7,647 nt of DNA, taken from contig PXEJ01000342.1 of the NCBI GenBank assembly GCA_003566215.1, forward strand, positions 1 to 7,647. The letters are read 5' to 3'. Below the pieces are notes generated by a model. That model saw nothing but the letters and a program-made list of their open reading frames with translations, had not been told where the DNA came from and did no database searches. Source of the DNA: Cyanobacteria bacterium T3Sed10_376R1m. GTDB taxonomy: Bacteria; Cyanobacteriota; Cyanobacteriia; Cyanobacteriales; Cyanobacteriaceae. Shown one piece after another: positions 1-5,337 of the stretch. Position 1 is the first letter of the stretch, and each line of letters opens with the position of its first letter. A program made the position numbers and the translations under genes.

Positions 1-137
1 AGATTTTATTTTTGCTTATTTATATTTTCTCTCTATTTTTCTTTTATGTCTTGTCCTTCCTTGCTCCACTTTCCATTTAGTCTAAACTACAGTTACATCG
101 CCCACTGTGGTTATGTCGTTTTATTTGTGACAAAATG

Positions 138-390
138 AAGTGCGGAAAGTCGGTTAATCATCAACTTAGACTATGTTCATCCTTCTACATCTTCCCTCTA
201 GCTCCTTACCGTTTAATCCCTAACAGCTTCGGCTACATTTGGGGTCTGCATTCCACCTTTTTCGTTACCTACTAGGGTGTGACCGCACTTTGTGATAAAG
301 TGTTTTCCACGAGGGCTGGTGGTAGAAATCACCAGACGACAGGGTGTCGTAATCAAAATGACCAGTTCAGGTCGCACTTAACGGGTGTCC
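138..390. ncRNA. Candidate structured RNA or mobile-element relic (GC-rich hairpin island)
   Basis: Hand counting gives about 112 G+C in bases 181-420 (about 47%), higher than the AT-rich DNA at 541-660 and higher than a sampled line of rpoC1 coding sequence (about 40%). Three perfect hairpins follow one another. The first is CACTTT 286-291 with AAAGTG 297-302. The second is CTGGTG 316-321 with CACCAG 330-335, extendable by a G-T and a T-A pair. The third is ACGACA 336-341 with TGTCGT 345-350. A weaker GACC 360-363/GGTC 370-373 stem comes next. The 5' element AAGTGCGG 138-145 is complementary to CCGCACTT 283-290, and all but its last base to CGCACTT 373-379. Strand is undecided because the hairpins are symmetrical. 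I find none of the hallmark sequences of RNase P RNA, tmRNA or SRP RNA on either strand. The identity is unknown and the RNA reading is inferred from composition and pairing only. Confidence 0.3.
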
Positions 391-622
391 TCTTTTGACA
401 TAAAAAGATAGCTACCTTGGGCATCATATCTAGAAAAGCACAGTAAAACTAAACAGTGAGTCCAAATCTGTATTGAAACACCTTTAAAATAAGACGGGTA
501 GAGAATTTGAGGAGTTTTAATATTGATCTTAGAGTATATTGGATCCTCTATTTAGAATGTTTACCCAAAAAAAGTGTTTTGCGAAATCTGAAATTACACT
601 ATTTTTTATCTAAATGTTATAG

Positions 623-628
623 TATAAT
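623..628 (+). promoter_or_regulatory. Candidate -10 box for rpoC1
   Basis: A perfect TATAAT lies about 105 bp before the rpoC1 start codon. No good -35 hexamer sits 16-18 bp upstream (the sequence there is T-rich), and there is no TG extension, so an activator or a weak basal promoter would be needed. If used, transcription would begin near 635, giving a leader of about 100 nt that starts with the stem at 640-681. This is the best -10 match seen in the AT-rich DNA just before rpoC1, but AT-rich DNA makes chance matches common. Confidence 0.4.
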
Positions 629-639
629 AGGTTTTCTGA

Positions 640-681
640 CAATTATCGATCAACCCGAAAATAAAAGCTTCCTGATAATTG
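640..681 (+). promoter_or_regulatory. Stem-loop in the putative rpoC1 leader
   Basis: CAATTATC at 640-647 is perfectly complementary to GATAATTG at 674-681, an 8-bp stem around a 26-nt loop. It would begin about 5 nt after a start point set by the TATAAT at 623-628, so it could form the 5' end of the rpoC1 mRNA. A role in message stability or leader control is inference, and the AT-rich stem is only moderately stable. Confidence 0.3.
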
Positions 682-733
682 CGAATTAAATTATTGATTG
701 ATTATATATTAAGGTTTAGCTCATTACAATAGC

Positions 734-2620
734 ATGACAAAGCAACAAACAAGACAGTTTGACTACGTAAAAATCGGCATTGCCTCCCCAGAAAGAATCA
801 GAGAATGGGGCGAGCGCACTTTACCCAATGGTATTGTAGTCGGTGAAGTAACAACCCCAGAAACCATTAATTATCGTACTCTAAAGCCTGAAATGGATGG
901 GCTATTTTGTGAAAAAATTTTTGGACCATCAAAGGATTGGGAATGTCATTGCGGTAAATATAAGCGAGTGCGCCATAGGGGGATTGTCTGTGAGCGTTGT
1001 GGGGTAGAAGTCACTGAATCTAGGGTGCGTCGTCATCGTATGGGCTACCTCAAATTAGCCGCCCCTGTTACCCATGTTTGGTATTTAAAGGGAATCCCTA
1101 GTTATTTAAGTATCCTTCTTGATATGCCTTTGCGGGATGTGGAGCAGGTGGTGTATTTTAACTCCTATGTGGTTTTAGACCCGGGTAACGCCACTAATTT
1201 AAGTTATCGTCAATTGCTCAATGAAGATCAGTGGATGGAAATTGAGGAACAGATTTATGCAGAAGATTCTGAGCTAGAAGGCATTGAGGTTGGTATTGGT
1301 GCTGAAGCGGTGGAACGTCTTTTACAAGAAATTCAACTGGAGGAAGAGGCGGATAAATTAAGGGAAGAAATTAGTAATAGTAAGGGACAAAAAAGAGCGA
1401 AGTTAATTAAAAGATTACGCTTAATTGACAATTTTATTGCTACTGGTTCAAAACCTGAATGGATGGTTTTAAGTGTTATTCCTGTAATTCCTCCTGATTT
1501 ACGTCCCATGGTACAGTTAGATGGTGGTCGTTTTGCTACCTCTGACCTCAATGATTTATACCGTCGGGTAATTAATCGTAATAATCGTTTAAAACGTCTT
1601 CAAGAAATCCTTGCTCCTGAAATTATTATCCGTAATGAAAAACGGATGTTACAAGAGGCGGTGGATGCTCTAATTGATAATGGCCGTAGAGGGCGCACGG
1701 TGGTTGGGGGGAATAATCGTCCCCTCAAATCCCTTTCTGATATTATTGAGGGTAAGCAAGGTCGTTTCCGTCAAAACTTGCTAGGTAAACGGGTTGACTA
1801 TTCTGGACGTTCTGTAATTGTGGTTGGTCCTAACTTACAGATTTATCAGTGTGGTTTACCGAGGGAAATGGCGATCGAACTTTTCCAACCTTTTGTAATT
1901 AATCGTTTAATCCGTATTGGTATTGTTAGTAATATTAAGGCGGCTAAAAAACTTATTATTAAGGGTGATCCTAGTATCTGGAAGGTTTTAGAAGAAGTAA
2001 TTACTGGACACCCTGTATTGCTCAACCGTGCGCCAACTCTTCACCGTTTAGGGATCCAAGCCTTTGAACCTGTATTGGTAGAGGGGAGAGCTATTCAATT
2101 ACATCCCCTTGTCTGTCCTCCTTTTAACGCTGACTTTGATGGTGACCAAATGGCGGTACACGTACCTCTATCTATCGAGGCTCAGGCGGAGGCTCGTTTA
2201 TTGATGATGGCTTGTCACAATATTCTTTCCCCTGCTACGGGTAAGCCTATTATTGCGCCTTCTCAGGATATGGTTTTGGGTTGTTACTATTTAACGGCGG
2301 AAAATCCTGCGGCTACGAAGGGAGCGGATACTTATTATGCTAATCTTGAAGATGCTTTTAAGGCTTATGAGCAAGGTTTAATTGATTTACACGCCTATGT
2401 CTGGGTGCGTTTTGATGGGGAGGTTGATGGTAGTCGCCCTGATGATAAGCCTGAAAAAGTTGAAGAACTTGCCGATGGTAGTGTCTGGAAGTATTATGGC
2501 GATCGCAAGGTGCGCGAAACAGCGGAGGGTGAACAAATTGCTCAATATGTCCATACTACTCCGGGACGAATTATCTACAACAAGACGATTATTGATGCTT
2601 TAGATTTTGAAGCGATATAA
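734..2620 (+). CDS. rpoC1: DNA-directed RNA polymerase subunit gamma (RpoC1)
   Basis: This 628-residue protein is the N-terminal half of beta-prime, which is split in cyanobacteria and plastids; RpoC2 supplies the rest. It forms part of the clamp and the catalytic centre of cytoplasmic RNA polymerase. The N-terminal zinc ribbon is visible as Cys71, Cys73, Cys86 and Cys89. Residues around 346-366 ([20 protein letters not shown]) match the conserved beta-prime core. The active-site motif [12 protein letters not shown] begins at Asn465, with the magnesium-binding aspartates at 467, 469 and 471. Length is about normal for the cyanobacterial family, and no intein, frameshift or truncation is seen. 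The ATG at 734 is the first start after an in-frame TAA at 710-712; no clear Shine-Dalgarno precedes it. A HIP1 octamer lies within the gene. Unusually, neither rpoB nor rpoC2 adjoins it. Identification is secure. Confidence 0.98.
   Translation: MTKQQTRQFDYVKIGIASPERIREWGERTLPNGIVVGEVTTPETINYRTLKPEMDGLFCEKIFGPSKDWECHCGKYKRVRHRGIVCERCGVEVTESRVRRHRMGYLKLAAPVTHVWYLKGIPSYLSILLDMPLRDVEQVVYFNSYVVLDPGNATNLSYRQLLNEDQWMEIEEQIYAEDSELEGIEVGIGAEAVERLLQEIQLEEEADKLREEISNSKGQKRAKLIKRLRLIDNFIATGSKPEWMVLSVIPVIPPDLRPMVQLDGGRFATSDLNDLYRRVINRNNRLKRLQEILAPEIIIRNEKRMLQEAVDALIDNGRRGRTVVGGNNRPLKSLSDIIEGKQGRFRQNLLGKRVDYSGRSVIVVGPNLQIYQCGLPREMAIELFQPFVINRLIRIGIVSNIKAAKKLIIKGDPSIWKVLEEVITGHPVLLNRAPTLHRLGIQAFEPVLVEGRAIQLHPLVCPPFNADFDGDQMAVHVPLSIEAQAEARLLMMACHNILSPATGKPIIAPSQDMVLGCYYLTAENPAATKGADTYYANLEDAFKAYEQGLIDLHAYVWVRFDGEVDGSRPDDKPEKVEELADGSVWKYYGDRKVRETAEGEQIAQYVHTTPGRIIYNKTIIDALDFEAI
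2499..2506. repeat. HIP1 octamer GCGATCGC
   Basis: This is the highly iterated palindrome typical of many cyanobacterial genomes, here inside the 3' part of rpoC1. It supports a cyanobacterial origin. Confidence 0.9.
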
Positions 2621-2632
2621 TTGTGAAGTTAT

Positions 2633-2661
2633 GGGGGGGCATCATTGTCTCCCTTCTTTTC
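2633..2661 (+). terminator. Weak possible terminator after rpoC1
   Basis: A run of seven G (2633-2639) can pair over five positions, one of them G-T, with CTCCC at 2649-2653, leaving a loop of about ten bases. TTCTTTTCT follows. The stem is short and the T-tract interrupted, so it may only partly separate rpoC1 from the downstream kinase gene 51 bp away. Confidence 0.25.
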
Positions 2662-2671
2662 TGGGTAAAGA

Positions 2672-3193
2672 ATGTCTAAAAAAATTATTCTTTTAGGTAA
2701 CTCTAGTTCGGGAAAATCTACTTTAGCAAAGAAGATTGTTCAAACTTACAATTTTCCATATCTTGACTTAGATACCATCGTATGGAAATCAGGATTAACA
2801 GCCCAAAGACGTAATTTTGATTATGTTTATGGGGATATACTGTGCTTTATGGAAAATCAACCAAATTGGATTATTGAAGGTTGTTACGGCGATTTAATTT
2901 CTTCCATTAGTCAGTATGGCAATAGATTGATCTTTCTTAATCTGGATATAGAAATATGTTTAAATAACTGTCGTCAGCGCCCGTGGGAAAAACATAAGTA
3001 TGATAGTTTAGAAGCTCAAAATGCTAATTTAGAAATGTTAATGACATGGATAAAAGAATATCCAATTCGTGAGGATGAGTTTTCCTTATCAGCTCATCGC
3101 CAAATTTTTGCTAAATTTGAAGGAGAAAAAGTTGAATATAACCATAACTGGGACGAAACAGAAGTGTTTTCTTGGCTAAATACTCAAGATTAA
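2672..3193 (+). CDS. P-loop nucleotide kinase-like protein (adenylate kinase/FlaR-type)
   Basis: The 173-residue protein starts with a beta-strand and a Walker A loop, GNSSSGKST at residues 9-17. DLDT (32-35) follows, then a WIIEGCYGD segment (66-74), a hydrophobic strand RLIFLNLD (85-92), and a basic stretch with Arg101 and Arg103 that resembles the lid of small nucleoside and nucleotide kinases. This order matches the adenylate-kinase-like family often annotated as DNA topology modulation protein FlaR. The phosphate acceptor is not known, and the FlaR name reflects annotation tradition rather than a demonstrated activity here. The ATG at 2672 is fixed by an in-frame TAA at 2666-2668. The gene may be co-transcribed with rpoC1 if the weak terminator between them is leaky; nothing links it functionally to RNA polymerase. 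The family call is good, the substrate open. Confidence 0.8.
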   Translation: MSKKIILLGNSSSGKSTLAKKIVQTYNFPYLDLDTIVWKSGLTAQRRNFDYVYGDILCFMENQPNWIIEGCYGDLISSISQYGNRLIFLNLDIEICLNNCRQRPWEKHKYDSLEAQNANLEMLMTWIKEYPIREDEFSLSAHRQIFAKFEGEKVEYNHNWDETEVFSWLNTQD

Positions 3194-3215
3194 GTCATAA
3201 AATAATTATTAATTT

Positions 3216-3236
3216 TCAATTATCAATTCCCAATTA
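3216..3236 (+). repeat. Three tandem heptamers (TCAATTA-like)
   Basis: TCAATTA, TCAATTC and CCAATTA stand end to end at 3216-3222, 3223-3229 and 3230-3236, in the 50-bp gap before the next gene. Short tandemly repeated heptanucleotides are a known intergenic repeat class in cyanobacteria, and this looks like a short, degenerate example. With only three units it could be chance in AT-rich DNA. Confidence 0.45.
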
Positions 3237-3243
3237 GTGAAAA

Positions 3244-3894
3244 ATGTTAATCCCGTTAAAAAAAGAGGCTCTTAATGATATGATACCTGCGATCGCCACA
3301 GGAACGCAGTACACTTTTTATTGGGCAAATATCTCAACTTTTCTCAAGAATTTATTTATCTCTTTAATAGGAGTCTTAATTTTTTGGTTAATAGGTAGTA
3401 TTCTCGGTAAAGGAGCTGATGGAGTGTCCTTAATATTTCGAGTTATCGCTGGATTGTATTGGTTATGGAGTCCTATTTATTGGGCTAGTGTGCGTAATAG
3501 TAAGTATCGAAAATATAACTATACAGGATTTTGGCGTGGAAGGGTTTTAGATGTTTATATTAGCGAAGAAGTTATTAACGAATCCTCTGCCCTTGATAAA
3601 CTAGGAAAAGCAATTGTTGTTGAAAATTTACAAAAAAAAATTAACGTAGAAATTGGCGATAAAAGTGGTTTTCGAGCCACCATTACCAGCCCACTCAAAA
3701 GGATTCATAAAGTCATTAACCGAGGTCAAGCGGTAGAAGGTCTATTGTTATCCAATGACCCCGACTTTATGCGTATTAGCCAAATCACTGATATTTATAT
3801 ACCTAGTCATAAGCTATGGATTGGAGAATATCCTTATGTGAGGAGGGATATTTTTTTAGACCTGAGAAAAGAATTAGCTAAAATTTATGGTTAA
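3244..3894 (+). CDS. Conserved cyanobacterial membrane protein, unknown function
   Basis: The 216-residue protein has two hydrophobic segments, about residues 34-54 and 60-82, separated by a short Gly-rich turn. The second contains several Trp and Tyr residues (GLYWLWSPIYWAS). A soluble C-terminal part of about 130 residues follows, with FWRGRVLDVYISEE (96-109) and IYIPSHKLWIGEYPYVRRD near the end. I recognise this pattern from cyanobacterial proteins sometimes labelled phosphate ABC transporter permease. Two helices and no permease signature make that label doubtful, so I keep it as unknown. Likely location is the cytoplasmic or thylakoid membrane with the C-terminal domain on one face. The ATG at 3244 directly follows an in-frame TGA at 3238-3240. 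It lies 50 bp after the kinase gene on the same strand. Its stop overlaps that of the convergent gene by 4 bp. Confidence 0.8.
   Translation: MLIPLKKEALNDMIPAIATGTQYTFYWANISTFLKNLFISLIGVLIFWLIGSILGKGADGVSLIFRVIAGLYWLWSPIYWASVRNSKYRKYNYTGFWRGRVLDVYISEEVINESSALDKLGKAIVVENLQKKINVEIGDKSGFRATITSPLKRIHKVINRGQAVEGLLLSNDPDFMRISQITDIYIPSHKLWIGEYPYVRRDIFLDLRKELAKIYG
3289..3296. repeat. HIP1 octamer GCGATCGC
   Basis: A second HIP1 copy, inside the start of the membrane-protein gene. Confidence 0.9.
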
Positions 3895-4313
3895 CGATTA
3901 ATTTTATTTAAACGTCGGTGAATATTGGTTAACTTTTCCATATTATTTATCGGTTGTCTAGGGGATGGTATTTTGTTGTTTGGCCAATTTTCCATGTCAT
4001 TACAAACACAATCAGATGATTCTTGTAAACCTAAGTCGAGAATTGGTACAGGCATAGTACAACGAGCACAGTTACTAATATCCCACTTAGAAGAAAGTAG
4101 CTCTTGAATAGTTTGACTGGTACCGCTCACATAACAATCCCCGGTGGCAGGATTAGTAATTAAATCCCAACATCTTTCAAATTCTAGGCTGTAGCGATCG
4201 CCCATAATTACTTGACGGGGTAAAATTGCTTTATTCTGACGTGCAATTATAATTGGTTTGCCGAGTTGAAACCAATAGGCTAAGTACTCTTTTACCGCTT
4301 TTGGAGATGCCAT
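3891..4313 (-). CDS. Conserved cyanobacterial protein with CxxC and CxC motifs, unknown function
   Basis: The 140-residue soluble protein opens with an acidic/aromatic helix-like stretch (SPKAVKEYLAYWFQLGKP, 3-20). It continues through GDRYSLEFERCWDLI (38-52) and GDCYVSGTSQTIQELLS (58-74) to a cysteine pair CARC at 82-85 and a CVC at 102-104. The clustered Cys82, Cys85, Cys102 and Cys104 could hold one metal ion, zinc most simply, or act in redox; this is inference. I recall close relatives in cyanobacteria only, without an assigned role. The ATG is the first after an in-frame stop (TAG, complement of 4344-4346). The gene is convergent with its left neighbour, sharing the bases TTAA at the two stop codons, and divergent from the ComFB gene. 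A HIP1 site lies inside. It is clearly a real gene, of unknown function. Confidence 0.85.
   Translation of the reverse strand: MASPKAVKEYLAYWFQLGKPIIIARQNKAILPRQVIMGDRYSLEFERCWDLITNPATGDCYVSGTSQTIQELLSSKWDISNCARCTMPVPILDLGLQESSDCVCNDMENWPNNKIPSPRQPINNMEKLTNIHRRLNKINR
4194..4201. repeat. HIP1 octamer GCGATCGC
   Basis: A third HIP1 copy, inside the minus-strand cysteine-motif gene. Confidence 0.9.
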
Positions 4314-4340
4314 ATATTTTGAAGTGTTGAAGTTTTTTTT

Positions 4341-4346
4341 ATTCTA
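4341..4346 (-). promoter_or_regulatory. Possible -10 box for the minus-strand gene
   Basis: TAGAAT on the minus strand, 27 bp before the start codon, is a five-of-six match to the -10 consensus. No convincing -35 element is paired with it. The rest of the 211-bp divergent spacer (4314-4524) is very AT-rich; it also contains TATAAT at 4430-4435 facing the ComFB gene, again without a good -35. Confidence 0.25.
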
Positions 4347-4524
4347 ACCTTTTTTATATCTGTAACATAGGCTATATGCACTTTTAAACATAAAAATATA
4401 TATAAAGATTTAGATTAACCAGATATGATTATAATTAAAATATCATAAATTATTTTATTAGGTTAACTAACTTTAAAGTATTAAACCAAAAGAATTTAAT
4501 ATACATTTAACATCATAAAAAAAT

Positions 4525-5064
4525 ATGAATTCACCAAAACAAACCTACAAAAATGTAATGGAGATATTAGTAGATGAGGAAATTGAAGTTCAATTAAAAA
4601 AAAATAAAACCATTAATCCACACAATAGAGAATACATAAATATTCTAGAAGTAGCAACTTTTGCCCTAAATCGATTACCTAGTCTATACGCATCTTCTCA
4701 AGAAGGAATTAAAAAACAAAAAACAAGAGCCTTAATTAAATATAAACAAGATATACGTCAAGCAGTAACTCAAGGATTCGCCGCCATAGAAAGAGATCCC
4801 CTCAGAAGATCAACTCCTTTACCGCCGGATAAGCAAGATGTTATTGGCGATGCTAAGAAAACATTGTCGAACTTAGATGAATCATTACCAAAAGAAGAGC
4901 TATCCAATATTGTCGATTTTATGGAGTCTTTTCTTTGTCGGGTTCAAGATGAAAAAATTCAACCCCCAGAAATTATTAAACTACATTATCTGCTTAATTT
5001 TTATTGGGAAGAAAATGGAACAGGAATGTTAGGGGAAGATAAAAATGTTGTTTGGATCGACTAA
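4525..5064 (+). CDS. ComFB-domain protein (probable cyclic-nucleotide receptor)
   Basis: The 179-residue cytosolic protein carries the ComFB family hallmarks: an N-terminal NVMEILVDEEIE segment (10-21) followed by EVATFALNRLP and LYASSQEG (42-61), the conserved signature of late-competence ComFB-type domains. The C-terminal half (about 95-179) is less familiar: an acidic, helical-looking stretch ending in a Trp-rich tail. ComFB was first named from a Bacillus competence operon, where its role was unclear. Cyanobacterial ComFB-domain proteins have more recently been reported as receptors for cyclic dinucleotides, so second-messenger sensing is the favoured role, by family rather than by anything shown here. 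The ATG at 4525 is the first after an in-frame TAA at 4516-4518, with no Shine-Dalgarno. A strong terminator follows, so it is probably a single-gene unit. Confidence 0.88.
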   Translation: MNSPKQTYKNVMEILVDEEIEVQLKKNKTINPHNREYINILEVATFALNRLPSLYASSQEGIKKQKTRALIKYKQDIRQAVTQGFAAIERDPLRRSTPLPPDKQDVIGDAKKTLSNLDESLPKEELSNIVDFMESFLCRVQDEKIQPPEIIKLHYLLNFYWEENGTGMLGEDKNVVWID

Positions 5065-5076
5065 TAATTTTGTTTT

Positions 5077-5103
5077 AGGGGTGTCACTATACCCCTCTTT
5101 CTT
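5077..5103 (+). terminator. Intrinsic terminator of the ComFB gene
   Basis: AGGGGTGT (5077-5084) pairs with ATACCCCT (5089-5096) around a 4-base loop, with a single G-T pair, and is followed by CTTTCTT. The GC-rich stem stands out in AT-rich DNA 12 bp after the stop codon, so termination here is likely. Confidence 0.75.
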
Positions 5104-5119
5104 AAAAATGTATTATTAC

Positions 5120-5135
5120 AGTATATAAATATACT
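5120..5135. promoter_or_regulatory. 16-bp palindrome, candidate operator
   Basis: AGTATAT and ATATACT flank a 2-bp centre, a perfect dyad. It ends 6 bp before the -35 hexamer of the promoter at 5142-5171, where a dimeric activator or repressor often binds. No regulator family is recognised from the motif, and AT-only palindromes can arise by chance. Confidence 0.35.
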
Positions 5136-5141
5136 ACATTG

Positions 5142-5171
5142 TTGTCAGATTTCGATTATACAAAATATAAT
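5142..5171 (+). promoter_or_regulatory. Sigma70-type promoter for the REC-kinase gene
   Basis: TTGTCA at 5142-5147 (five of six) is separated by 18 bp from a perfect TATAAT at 5166-5171. Transcription would start near 5178, just before a run of seven G (5182-5188), leaving a leader of about 160 nt before the ATG at 5338. This is the best-formed promoter in the window. No stable leader structure or known riboswitch is evident in 5178-5337. Confidence 0.6.
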
Positions 5172-5337
5172 AGCATAAAAAGGGGGGGTAAATAAAAAAT
5201 ATCATCTAAAATAGTGTTAAAATTGCAGCAGATTGGGTTGGAATTTAGTTATAGGTTTAAAGAATATTTTTTCAACAAAAAAAGGCTAAAAACCTTGATT
5301 ATTTCTAAAAGAGTAATAGCAATAAAAAGTAACGAGT

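Larger units (their letters stand above)
1..733. other. Long non-coding region upstream of rpoC1
   Basis: This stretch has no supportable protein gene. Bases 1-76 are pyrimidine-rich. One plus-strand frame is open from the window edge to a TGA at 136-138, but its translation is low-complexity and Phe/Leu-rich, as expected by chance in T-rich DNA. Bases 78-145 carry several small inverted repeats: a stem of 87-93 with 104-110, and TAGTCTAA at 78-85 facing TTAGACTA at 166-173. Bases 181-420 form the GC-rich hairpin island described separately. Bases 481-733 return to AT-rich DNA and hold the putative rpoC1 promoter and leader. rpoB, the usual upstream partner of rpoC1, is not seen here. Confidence 0.7.

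Noticed and set aside
114..135. TGTCGT...TGTGACA pair resembling Tn7-like/CAST transposon end repeats
   Set aside because: It is a single imperfect copy, with no repeated end sites, transposase genes or target duplication in the window.
1..138. Frame open from the left edge to TGA 136-138, possibly the end of an upstream gene
   Set aside because: The peptide is a Phe/Leu/Ser-rich run from a pyrimidine-rich tract with no family features, and T-rich DNA rarely makes stops in that sense.
205..382. Minus-strand open stretch of about 50 codons (containing KCGHTLVG) that might be a decayed TnpB C-terminus
   Set aside because: No zinc-finger pair, RDxNAA-type motif or upstream transposase sequence can be read in any frame; the resemblance is too thin to name a gene, though a relic is not excluded.
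468..479. CTGTATTGAAAC, like the 3' end of cyanobacterial CRISPR repeats
   Set aside because: It occurs once, with no second repeat unit at spacer distance and no cas gene.
507..689. 60-codon plus-strand frame with a TTG start before rpoC1
   Set aside because: It overlaps the putative promoter and leader stem, has a non-standard start, and its product shows no recognisable domain; it fits chance in AT-rich DNA.
1333..1551. Minus-strand 72-codon frame inside rpoC1
   Set aside because: It lies wholly antisense to the conserved rpoC1 coding sequence and is a codon-bias shadow.
2382..2603. 73-codon plus-strand frame inside the end of rpoC1
   Set aside because: It is an out-of-frame shadow of rpoC1 with no independent support.
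3925..4107. 60-codon plus-strand frame opposite the cysteine-motif gene
   Set aside because: It is antisense to a conserved gene, and its product shows no features.
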